Origin: Clostridiaceae bacterium
Lineage (GTDB): Bacteria > Bacillota_I > Bacilli_A > Erysipelotrichales > Coprobacillaceae
Assembly (NCBI GenBank): GCA_902363625.1
Contig: CABJAS010000003.1
Coordinates: 186,001-250,000 of the forward strand
Reading direction: 5' to 3'
DNA: 64,000 nt
Shown here in pieces: positions 8,406 through 15,407 of this stretch. Both the position numbers and the translations under genes were made by a program. The notes beneath the pieces were generated by a model. It searched no databases. It was not told where the DNA came from and saw only the letters and a list, made by a program, of their open reading frames with translations. The number at the start of each line of letters is the position of its first letter. The stretch's first letter is position 1.

Positions 8406-8699
8406 TCAAACATTTACTTTCAAGATTGCTTTTTGTCTTTTAAATCTTGCTTTTAAAATATAGACAGTCGACTCTTCCTCCCTAAAAATATAAAGAAATA
8501 TGACGTTCTTAATAATGAAGCTATGCAGCAATTCATTTTCTTTTACCTTTTTATACATATTAGGAAACATAGAAAGAGTTCTGGCAATATCTAGTAATCT
8601 TTTCATAAGTCGATTAATATGTTCCTCATCATAATATTCGGATAAATCCCGAATAAATTCTTTGAATTCAACAGTTATAATAACTTTATATTCTATAAT
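8406..8699 (-). CDS. RelE/ParE-family toxin, apparent ATT start
   Basis: Reading upstream of the first ATG (8606) in the same frame gives a continuous ParE-like sequence: EYKVIITVEFKEFIRDLSEY, then FPNMYKKVKENELLHSFIIK, then NVIFLYIFREEESTVYILKA. This is the beta-alpha-alpha-beta RelE/ParE fold at its normal length (97 aa). The ATG-only version would lose the first strand and helix. No ATG, GTG or TTG is available between the upstream stop and this region. The best start is ATT at 8699, overlapping the antitoxin stop by 7 bp, so translation is likely coupled. RelE toxins cleave mRNA and ParE toxins poison gyrase; the class cannot be decided. Confidence 0.7.
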   Translation of the reverse strand: MIEYKVIITVEFKEFIRDLSEYYDEEHINRLMKRLLDIARTLSMFPNMYKKVKENELLHSFIIKNVIFLYIFREEESTVYILKARFKRQKAILKVNV

Positions 8700-8911
8700 T
8701 TCATTTCAGCCCGCAACGTTTCGATTGCTTCTTCTATTGGATAGCATTTCATACTTCCATCGAGAACCTTTTCATAAATTTCCATGGCTTCTTCACAAAA
8801 TTCTTCCATTTCAATTTGTTCCATCAAATCTTCATAGTCTTCAAGAGACATTTCCATTTTATTATTCTCATTCATATACATTTTTTCTTCAAGTACTTTT
8901 CTAATTTCCAT
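8693..8911 (-). CDS. putative antitoxin of the RelE/ParE-type pair
   Basis: 72-residue, very acidic, helical protein with SLEDYEDLMEQIEMEEFCEE in the middle and EEAIETLRAEMKL at the end. It directly precedes and overlaps the toxin frame, the usual antitoxin position. The ATG at 8911 follows GTGAGGCGAGAACT. No clear DNA-binding motif is recognised, so its role is inferred from size, charge and context. Confidence 0.6.
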   Translation of the reverse strand: MEIRKVLEEKMYMNENNKMEMSLEDYEDLMEQIEMEEFCEEAMEIYEKVLDGSMKCYPIEEAIETLRAEMKL

Positions 8912-9157
8912 AGTTCTCGCCTCACTTTCATTTATATCCTATCATTTATAACTGAGGAAATCAATTTTCAAGCAATAGCCTAATCTTTTCTGTTTACTTA
9001 ACTAAATAAAGCTATCATTTCTTTTCAAAATAATCCGCAGATGATCTGGCAAAAGTAATTACAATAATCCTATCGACCCCTTCATCTTCTTATACTTTTC
9101 TTTTCTCATTATTTCTCACCTATCTTTTTATTATGTGGAATGAAAAATGCTGTGATC

Positions 9158-9186
9158 TTTACATTTTTTAAGGTTAGCTGTATCAT
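9158..9186 (+). promoter_or_regulatory. promoter of the UDG-like gene
   Basis: TTTACA (9158-9163) and TATCAT (9181-9186) are spaced by 17 bp, 46 bp ahead of the start codon. The rest of the 320-bp gap 8912-9231 shows only AT-rich sequence that must also hold the divergent toxin-antitoxin promoter. Confidence 0.55.
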
Positions 9187-9231
9187 AAACATACATAATT
9201 CATTCGAAACTAAAAATCAAAGGAGAAAATC

Positions 9232-9975
9232 ATGCTAGAAAAATATGCAGAGGCACTGATCCGTTTACCCCAAAAAGATAAATACGAAAAAACAGATTTA
9301 CTTATCCCGACATTTAAATTAGATACTGAAAAATCACTCGACATTTATTATGCGCCTCATAATGAAATCGTTAATTTAGAAGCAAAAATATTTATTGTTG
9401 GTATTACTCCTGGATGGAATCAGATGAATCGTGCCTATCAGATGGCAAGAACCGGGTTGATCGAGCAATGGGATTATGAAATGATAAAAAGGGAATGCAA
9501 AAAAGCTGCCCGATTTGCCGGCAGTATGCGTAATAATTTGATTGATATGCTAAATCAACTACAGCTGCAAAAAGCATTAGCTATCTCTTCATGTGCACAG
9601 CTTTTTAGTGATTATGATGGTTTGCTTCATACAACCTCTCTAGTTCCCTACCCTGTATTTAATAAAGGCAAAAATTATACAGGAACACACCCCTCTATTT
9701 TGAATTCTGCATTACTCACTCGTTATGTACAAACATACTTTTATAAAGAAGTACAGCTATTTTCAGATGTTCTGATTATTCCTTTAGGCAAAGCAGTAGA
9801 AGAAGTGCTGCTGAAAATGATTGAGGAAGGCTATTTAACATCACAGCAATGCCTGCTGGGATTTCCTCATCCATCAGGAGCAAACGGACATCGGCAAAAA
9901 CAGTTTCTTCAAGAAAAGAAACAGCTGGAAGCTAAAATTAAATCTTTTTTCGATAACTCTCTTGATACTCTTTAG
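9232..9975 (+). CDS. uracil-DNA glycosylase superfamily-like protein
   Basis: 247 residues. The segment IFIVGITPGWNQMNRAY near residue 53 resembles the water-activating loop of UDG-superfamily members. GFPHPSGANGHRQ near residue 215 resembles their HPS-type DNA-intercalation loop. Between them is a mixed alpha/beta domain, LIIPLGKAVEEVL, as in family 4-6 glycosylases. The family excises uracil or deaminated bases, but this branch is not characterised, so the exact activity is inference. Start ATG follows AAAGGAGAAAATC. It is monocistronic. Confidence 0.65.
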   Translation: MLEKYAEALIRLPQKDKYEKTDLLIPTFKLDTEKSLDIYYAPHNEIVNLEAKIFIVGITPGWNQMNRAYQMARTGLIEQWDYEMIKRECKKAARFAGSMRNNLIDMLNQLQLQKALAISSCAQLFSDYDGLLHTTSLVPYPVFNKGKNYTGTHPSILNSALLTRYVQTYFYKEVQLFSDVLIIPLGKAVEEVLLKMIEEGYLTSQQCLLGFPHPSGANGHRQKQFLQEKKQLEAKIKSFFDNSLDTL

Positions 9976-10184
9976 TATCATCTTTTGTTATCTAAAACAC
10001 AGTAAATTGAACTTTATGTTCATAATAAAAAGTTAGCAAAATAAAAAATATGAACTTTATATACAAGATTCTTAATTTTTAAGACAACTGATTTTGCTTA
10101 TTATAGACTGAAACTGCTTTCACCACTCGCGCGTAAAAGTTAATAAGTGTCGATAAGTAATAAATAAAAAAAGGAGAGGAAAAA

Positions 10185-10440
10185 ATGAAGTTTTTGGAAG
10201 AGAAGTTTATTCCCTTAGCATCTAAGATCGGTTCACAGCGTCATTTAGTCGCAATCAAAGATGCTTTTGTGGTGAACCTGTCTGAATGTTCCCTGGGTCA
10301 CTCCACCATTGCTTTATGCCTTTTTAGCGACAGGCGGTTCCTTCAAATCATTGATTTGGAATGCGATCGAAATAGTATTTCTTACTATTTTATGGATGCC
10401 ATTTGTACAAATCTCCAATAAACAAAATACATATTCATGA
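10185..10440 (+). pseudogene. remnant of a PTS EIIC (CelB-type) gene with internal deletion
   Basis: The frame from 10185 begins MKFLEEKFIPLASKIGSQRH, the typical cytosolic start of cellobiose-type EIIC permeases. About 28 codons later the reading moves to another frame. From 10276 to 10440 this reads NVPWVTPPLLYAFLATGG and ends FVQISNKQNTYS, which is the characteristic C-terminus of the same family. Around 350 residues of membrane domain are missing. The ribosome site AAGGAGAGG is intact. The gene cannot make a transporter. It lies just upstream of an RpiR regulator, suggesting a lost sugar-uptake system. Confidence 0.75.
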
Positions 10441-10518
10441 TGAACGGCATTTGGATAATCCAAATGTCTTTTCTGCTTTAATCATGGTATAATGAAAAGC
10501 ATATAAGGAGGTAAAAAG

Positions 10519-11307
10519 ATGCTGCTTGAACAACTTAAAAATACTACTCTGTTTACTCCTGTTGAACAATCTGTCTGCGATTATATTTTAGCCCATCCGG
10601 ATCAGATCAGTGATTTAAGCATCTCTGAATTATCGCAGCTTTCTTACTCTTCCAATGCAACCATTATTCGTTTATGCCGTAAATTAGGATTAAAAGGTTA
10701 CAGTGATTTTAAAATCAATCTTGTGAAAGAATTGGAAAGAATGCGAAAAGAAAAACAGGATGTCAATATGAACTTTCCGTTTATAAAAAAAGAAAGTACA
10801 CAGGAAATCATCAACCGTATTGCCGTATTATCCAATGAAACAATACATACATGTTATGAATCGATCTCCAGCATTCAATTAGAAAAAGCGGCTCAGCTGA
10901 TTTTGAAAGCTAACCATCTTTTTGTCTACGCCGCCGGGGATTCTCTGATCAGTGCGACCAGTTTTGTCAATCGCTTAGTCAAACTAAAGAAGCATGCTTT
11001 TATTGCGAATCAATATGGAGAGATGGCAGCCATGACTGAAACCGTCACAGCACAGGATCTTGTTTTGTTTGTTTCTTATTCTGGCGCTGCACTGCCCAAT
11101 AAAAGGATCATGCATCAGCTTAAAAGGAGTGGCTGCAAAACTCTCTTTATTACTTCTAATGATGGAGTCTATGATTTTGATGTCACCATTTTATTTCCTA
11201 AACGGGAGGATTTTGATCATAAGATTGCCACTTTCTATTCACAAATCTCTATCAATTATATTTTTCATTGTTTATATGCCATTGTTTATTCAATAGGTTA
11301 TCAGTAG
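10519..11307 (+). CDS. RpiR/MurR family transcriptional regulator
   Basis: 262 residues. The N-terminal HTH_6 domain (SVCDYILAHPDQISDLSISE, SNATIIRLCRKLGLKGYSDF) binds DNA. The C-terminal SIS domain (LFVYAAGDSLISATSFVNRL, VLFVSYSGAALP) normally binds a sugar phosphate. A TATAAT box lies about 25 bp before AAGGAGGTAAAAAG ATG. It precedes the two Gfo/Idh/MocA genes and follows the EIIC remnant, so it likely controls a local carbohydrate pathway. Confidence 0.9.
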   Translation: MLLEQLKNTTLFTPVEQSVCDYILAHPDQISDLSISELSQLSYSSNATIIRLCRKLGLKGYSDFKINLVKELERMRKEKQDVNMNFPFIKKESTQEIINRIAVLSNETIHTCYESISSIQLEKAAQLILKANHLFVYAAGDSLISATSFVNRLVKLKKHAFIANQYGEMAAMTETVTAQDLVLFVSYSGAALPNKRIMHQLKRSGCKTLFITSNDGVYDFDVTILFPKREDFDHKIATFYSQISINYIFHCLYAIVYSIGYQ

Positions 11308-11435
11308 TTTTGTACTAAAAGTTCAGAATATAGATCAAGATCATAAAAGAAATTGAACCAAAGTTTCTAAATATATAAAAAAATATTCTGATGGACAAAG
11401 ACATGGTAAAGTTCTCTTGTAAAGGAGGATTAACT

Positions 11436-12404
11436 ATGAAACTAGGAATTGTGGGTGCCGGAACGATCGTTCAGCCTTTTCTAAGTGCGACCTTAGAAGT
11501 CAACGAGATTCAGTTAGAGGCAATATGCGGTTTAGAAAAAGACAAAGAAAGAATGGAACAGTTATCAAGCGAATTTTCCATTCCAAATATTTATTATGAT
11601 TATGCTCAGCTTTTAAACAGTGAGCTTGATGCCATTTACATTGCGGTTCCAAATCATCTGCATTACAGCTTTGCGAAAAAGGCATTAAATGCAAAGAAAC
11701 ATGTGATATTGGAAAAACCGTTTGCGTCTTCTTATCAGGAGGCCAGTGAATTAATAGCGTTGTCCCAAAAGAATGAGGTCGTTATTTTTGAAGCGATTAC
11801 CAATCAGTACCTGCCCAATTATATAAAAACCAAAGCTTTGCTGACACAGCTTGGAGATATTAAAATAGTTCAGTTAAATTATTCGCAATATTCAAGACGC
11901 TATGATCAGTTTAAACAAAATATTATCTTGCCGGTGTTTGACCCTAAACAGTCCGGTGGGGCATTAATGGATCTAAATGTCTATAATATTCACTTTATTG
12001 TTGGCTTATTCGGACGTCCACGACAGATTCACTATCTTGCCAACATTGAAAAAGGGATCGATACTTCCGGTATATTAACCCTTGATTATCCTACATTTAA
12101 ATGTGTCGCTATTGGAGCAAAGGACTGTCAATCCCCTGTAGCCATCAATATTCAAGGTGATCTCGGCTATATCCACAGCGATATGCCCTCTAATGTATAT
12201 GGTACCTTTGAGTTTGGACTAAATCACGAAGAAACCCAATTATATAATGAACAAACACAGTCCCGTTTAACTTATGAAATTGATGCGTTTGTTCGTATTG
12301 TTACTCAACAGGATTTAGATTTTATAAAGAAAGCAAATGAACAGACACTGCTTGTCATGGAAATTTTAGATGAAGCCAGAAAACAAGCCGGAATAAAATT
12401 TTAG
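11436..12404 (+). CDS. Gfo/Idh/MocA family oxidoreductase (first of a pair)
   Basis: 322 residues. An N-terminal Rossmann domain starts MKLGIVGAGTIVQPFL (GxGxxxxxF) and carries the family EKP motif in HVILEKPFASSYQEA near residue 90. The C-terminal domain is the Gfo/Idh/MocA substrate-binding sheet. Such enzymes oxidise or reduce sugars, inositols or pseudosugars with NAD(P). The start at 11436 follows AAAGGAGGATTAACT; the ATG at 11391 has no ribosome site. It is followed 12 bp later by a second family member, with which it probably forms an operon. Confidence 0.9.
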   Translation: MKLGIVGAGTIVQPFLSATLEVNEIQLEAICGLEKDKERMEQLSSEFSIPNIYYDYAQLLNSELDAIYIAVPNHLHYSFAKKALNAKKHVILEKPFASSYQEASELIALSQKNEVVIFEAITNQYLPNYIKTKALLTQLGDIKIVQLNYSQYSRRYDQFKQNIILPVFDPKQSGGALMDLNVYNIHFIVGLFGRPRQIHYLANIEKGIDTSGILTLDYPTFKCVAIGAKDCQSPVAINIQGDLGYIHSDMPSNVYGTFEFGLNHEETQLYNEQTQSRLTYEIDAFVRIVTQQDLDFIKKANEQTLLVMEILDEARKQAGIKF

Positions 12405-12416
12405 GAGGAATTAAAA

Positions 12417-13436
12417 ATGCTTACAATCGGATATATAGGAAACGGTAAAAGTGCAAATCGTTATCACTTACCGTTTGTTCTTCAAAGAAAAGATAAAATA
12501 AAAGTAAAGACCATTTTTGATATTAAAGTGACTCATGATTTATGGAAACAAATCCCGGATGTTAATTATACTCAAGATCTGCAGGAATTACTGAATGATC
12601 CGGAAATTGATTTAATCGTCGTGTGTACCGGTCATCATTTGCATTATCAGTATGCCAAAATCGTTTTAGACAACAACAAGCACTGCATGGTCGAAAAGCC
12701 TTTCATGGAAACAAGTGAACAGGCAAAAGAGATCTTTGCATTAGCTAAGGAAAAAGGACTTATTGTTCAGGCGTATCAAAATCGCCGATTTGACAGTGAC
12801 TTCCTAACTGTACAAAAAGTAATAGAAAGCAGAAAATTAGGAGATCTTTTGGAAATGGAAATGCACTTTGATTACTATCGTCCTCAGGTGCCTGAAAACG
12901 TTCACCAATTTAACCCTGCTCATTCTTATCTTTATGGACATGGCTGTCATACATTGGATCAGGTGATCTCTTATTTCGGAAAGCCGGATACGATTCATTA
13001 TGATGTCAGACAGTTATTAGGCAAAGGCAGAATGAATGATTACTTTGATTTAGATCTCTATTATGATCAGTTGAAAGTATCGGTAAAATCCAGCTACTTT
13101 AGAATTAAAAGCAGACCAAGCTTTGTCGTGTATGGAAAGAACGGAATGTTCGTTAAAGAGACCAAAGATCGTATGGAGGAACATTTAAAGTTGTTTTATA
13201 TGCCCGATCAGGAAGGCTTTGGTGTAGATCTTCCTGAGCATTACGGAACATTAACGTATTATGATGAAGAAGGTAATTACCATGAAGAAAAAGTAGTCAG
13301 TGAGATTGGGGATTATGGCAGAGTTTATGATGATTTATATGCCGCTATTATGAATAAAACTGCGCCAACGATCACAGCTGAACAAACTATCTTACAGATG
13401 GAAATCTTAGAAACCGGAGTGAAAGGATTAGAATAA
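12417..13436 (+). CDS. Gfo/Idh/MocA family oxidoreductase (second of a pair)
   Basis: 339 residues with the Rossmann start MLTIGYIGNGKSANRYHLPF and the EKP motif in HCMVEKPFMETSEQA. The middle helix HSYLYGHGCHTLDQVISYFG fits the catalytic region of the YvaA/MviM-like branch. It is distinct from its neighbour rather than a recent duplicate. Ribosome site AGGAGGAATTAAAA. Its stop overlaps the next start (TAATG), so translation is coupled. Confidence 0.9.
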   Translation: MLTIGYIGNGKSANRYHLPFVLQRKDKIKVKTIFDIKVTHDLWKQIPDVNYTQDLQELLNDPEIDLIVVCTGHHLHYQYAKIVLDNNKHCMVEKPFMETSEQAKEIFALAKEKGLIVQAYQNRRFDSDFLTVQKVIESRKLGDLLEMEMHFDYYRPQVPENVHQFNPAHSYLYGHGCHTLDQVISYFGKPDTIHYDVRQLLGKGRMNDYFDLDLYYDQLKVSVKSSYFRIKSRPSFVVYGKNGMFVKETKDRMEEHLKLFYMPDQEGFGVDLPEHYGTLTYYDEEGNYHEEKVVSEIGDYGRVYDDLYAAIMNKTAPTITAEQTILQMEILETGVKGLE

Positions 13437-13876
13437 TGAATTTGAGAGAAGTAAAAGCACAGGAACAGCGTTATCAATTTACCGAATTTAAACACAGTGA
13501 CGGATTAAAAATTGCTTTAAAGATTATGGAAAATGCAAAAGCAACTAAGCCAAAGCCTGTTGGCATTCGTATTGTCTATGAAGGAAATTTAATTTTCCAT
13601 TATCTGATGGACGGAAGAAAACCTGCCCCTTGGCTTAATCGTAAAGAAAAAACAGTCTTAGAAAGCAAGCATAGCTCTCTTTATGTTTTCTATAATAAAG
13701 AAGATTATCCCGACTGGCTGGAAGATGAAACGTATGCCATCTGCGGAGGTGGTTTCCCTATTCTTATCCATAACGAAGTCAAAGGGGCTATCTGTGTTTC
13801 CGGTTTAGAACATACCCTAGACCACGACCTGATTATTCAGGCTTTAGAAGCGTACCTTTATCCAAAACAAGATTAA
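13436..13876 (+). CDS. UPF0303 / GlcG-HbpS-like protein
   Basis: 146 residues matching the UPF0303 (heme-degrading domain, GlcG/HbpS-like) fold: SDGLKIALKIMENAKA, GIRIVYEGNLIFHYLMDG, and the C-terminal GGGFPILIHNEVKGAICVSG. These proteins often accompany sugar or glycolate catabolic genes, and their own activity is unclear. It overlaps the preceding oxidoreductase by one base and is the last gene before a terminator, so it belongs to the same operon. Confidence 0.8.
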   Translation: MNLREVKAQEQRYQFTEFKHSDGLKIALKIMENAKATKPKPVGIRIVYEGNLIFHYLMDGRKPAPWLNRKEKTVLESKHSSLYVFYNKEDYPDWLEDETYAICGGGFPILIHNEVKGAICVSGLEHTLDHDLIIQALEAYLYPKQD

Positions 13877-13902
13877 CCTGGTAGTCACTCTATCAGGTTT
13901 TT
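13875..13902 (+). terminator. terminator of the Gfo/Idh operon
   Basis: Stem AACCTGGTAG/CTATCAGGTT (one G-T pair) with a 5-nt loop and five T. It overlaps the stop codon. An extended -10 box, TGCTATAAT (13902-13910), follows immediately and may drive the next gene. Confidence 0.85.
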
Positions 13903-13926
13903 GCTATAATGAAAAAGGAGGTGAGG

Positions 13927-14412
13927 ATGAAAATGACTAAAATTTATATTGTGGGAACCGTTGGCAGTGGGAAATCCACCTTTGCCCATCACTTATCTAT
14001 GAAGTATTCTATTCCTCATTTTGAATTAGATAACGTTGTCTATGACGGAAGCCGCAAACGAACAGAAGTCGAAAGAGATCAGCTTTTTAATGAAATTCTT
14101 ATTCAAAAGGATTGGGTGATTGAGGATGTCGGCAGATCTTGCTTTCAAGCTGGATTAAAGCAGGCAGATAAAGTCATTTATCTCAATATTTCACCTCGCA
14201 TTTTAAAACGAAGAATTGTTAAGCGCTATTTATTGCAGAAATGTGGATTAGAAAAAGCTAACTATGCCCCTACTTTAGTGATGCTAAAACAAATGCTTGA
14301 ATGGTGTCAAAAAGATATTGATAAACGAGAATTATTTATCGAACAGCTTAAATCTCATTCTAACCAATTTATCAGTTTAAATGAACATGAATTAAGAGAC
14401 TTTACTTTATAG
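13927..14412 (+). CDS. P-loop nucleotide kinase-like protein (topology-modulation/FlaR type)
   Basis: 161 residues. Walker A is GTVGSGKST near residue 12. An LDNVVYDGSRKRTEVERDQ segment and a lid-like KRRIVKRYL region follow, as in small AAA_18/adenylate-kinase-like proteins often annotated as DNA topology modulation protein. The true substrate is unknown. The start at 13927 fits AGGAGGTGAGG; the ATG at 13909 overlaps the -10 box and is rejected. Confidence 0.75.
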   Translation: MKMTKIYIVGTVGSGKSTFAHHLSMKYSIPHFELDNVVYDGSRKRTEVERDQLFNEILIQKDWVIEDVGRSCFQAGLKQADKVIYLNISPRILKRRIVKRYLLQKCGLEKANYAPTLVMLKQMLEWCQKDIDKRELFIEQLKSHSNQFISLNEHELRDFTL

Positions 14413-14420
14413 GAGGTAAA

Positions 14421-14471
14421 ATGATGTGTATCAACAAGAAAAGAAAAAATGAAACTTTACTCCATGCATAG
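14421..14471 (+). CDS. 16-residue leader peptide candidate
   Basis: AGGAGG at 14411-14416, overlapping the kinase stop, precedes two ATG codons and a 16-codon frame (MMCINKKRKNETLLHA). The frame ends at TAG inside the left arm of a strong downstream hairpin. Its placement is like that of leader peptides in translation attenuators. There is no homology evidence. Confidence 0.35.
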   Translation: MMCINKKRKNETLLHA

Positions 14472-14512
14472 CCAGTATTATTTGCACACATGCATGGAGT
14501 AATAATGTGCAA
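14457..14512 (+). promoter_or_regulatory. 13-bp hairpin with possible pseudoknot ahead of the CD3324-like gene
   Basis: TTACTCCATGCAT (14457-14469) and ATGCATGGAGTAA (14490-14502) are perfectly complementary with a 20-nt loop. Within the loop TTGCACA (14482-14488) can pair with TGTGCAA (14506-14512) just past the stem, which would make an H-type pseudoknot. The right arm contains GGAG, a potential ribosome site for ATG 14505 or GTG 14507, and so would hide it. No U-tract follows, so this is not a terminator. Confidence 0.55.
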
Positions 14513-14557
14513 CATCTGGCTTTGCAACTTGCGAAATTAAAACAAGGAGTGAGCCAT

Positions 14558-14836
14558 ATGCTATATAAAAATGCAGATAAAGTATTTCCTAAACATTTAG
14601 TAGAGGAATTGCAAACTTATTTTGACGGAGGATACATCTATATCCCTGCAAAAAAAGAAAAACATCGTCGCTGGGGAGAATGCTCCGGCTATCGTCAGGA
14701 AATTGATGAACGTAATCATTGTATAAAAGAAGCGTTCAGAAATGGAAAGTCTATTCATCAGTTAGCCGATCAATATGCCTTGTCGATCTCTGCGATTCAA
14801 AAGGTTATTTATAAAAAGGAGAAAAAAGATGAGTAA
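14558..14836 (+). CDS. CD3324-family (Mor-like HTH) protein
   Basis: 92 residues beginning MLYKNADKVFPKHLVEELQT, then YIYIPAKKEKHRRWGECSGY and a C-terminal helix-turn-helix-like segment, SIHQLADQYALSISAIQKVI. This matches the small CD3324/Mor-activator-like family of presumed DNA-binding proteins. The ATG at 14558 follows CAAGGAGTGAGCCAT. An in-frame GTG at 14507 would add 17 residues and lies inside the hairpin structure. Its end overlaps the Nudix start by 8 bp. Confidence 0.7.
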   Translation: MLYKNADKVFPKHLVEELQTYFDGGYIYIPAKKEKHRRWGECSGYRQEIDERNHCIKEAFRNGKSIHQLADQYALSISAIQKVIYKKEKKDE

Positions 14837-15299
14837 CTATATTCAGTTTTTAAGGCAGTATGTCGGTCATCAGCCACTGCTGCAATGTGCCGCCAGTGTC
14901 ATTGTAGAAAACGAGGCAGGACAGATTCTTTTACAGCAGCGCACGGACAATCACTGCTGGTGCTATGCCGGTGGTGCCATCGAGCTTAAAGAAACCGTTG
15001 AAGAAGCTGCCAAAAGAGAATTATACGAGGAAACAGGGGTTATTGCCGATGAGCTGGAGCTGTTTTCTGTTTTTTCCGGTCAGGATTTCTATTATCAATA
15101 TCCCAATCAGGATGAAGTTTACAATATTGATATTGTCTTTATATGCAAGAAATATCATGGAGAACTCAAAGCTGATCCAAGTGAAGTGGAAGCACTGTCT
15201 TTTTTTGATTTAGATAAGCTGCCTGAGCCTATTTCTCCGCCTGTTGCAATTCCTTTGCAAAAATACATTGCTTATAAAACACAGTTGTCAAACCTTTAA
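14829..15299 (+). CDS. Nudix hydrolase
   Basis: 156 residues with a complete Nudix box, GGAIELKETVEEAAKRELYE followed by ETGV, around residues 55-78. This is the metal-binding helix that hydrolyses nucleoside diphosphates linked to another moiety. Family members range from house-cleaning to cofactor enzymes; the substrate here is unknown. The ATG at 14829 overlaps the previous stop and follows AAAAGGAGAAAAAAG. It is translationally coupled to the CD3324-like gene. Confidence 0.92.
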   Translation: MSNYIQFLRQYVGHQPLLQCAASVIVENEAGQILLQQRTDNHCWCYAGGAIELKETVEEAAKRELYEETGVIADELELFSVFSGQDFYYQYPNQDEVYNIDIVFICKKYHGELKADPSEVEALSFFDLDKLPEPISPPVAIPLQKYIAYKTQLSNL

Positions 15300-15314
15300 A
15301 GGTTTGACTTTTTT
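15287..15314 (+). terminator. terminator after the Nudix gene
   Basis: Perfect 22-bp palindrome (GTCAAACCTTT / AAAGGTTTGAC) overlapping the stop codon, followed by six T. Confidence 0.9.
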
Positions 15315-15407
15315 ATACAGAATATTTCGGTTAGTTTGTTTCCGTTGCTGATGTAAGACTGATCCATTAATATAAATGTATAAGGAAAGGAAAAGCATAG
15401 CTTTGCT

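Noticed and set aside
11391..11435. ATG 11391 as start of the first Gfo/Idh gene
   Set aside because: No ribosome site precedes it, and it would place 15 residues ahead of the Rossmann start. ATG 11436 follows AAAGGAGG.
13909..13926. Upstream ATG for the P-loop kinase gene
   Set aside because: It overlaps a TGCTATAAT -10 box and precedes the AGGAGG site, which fits the ATG at 13927.
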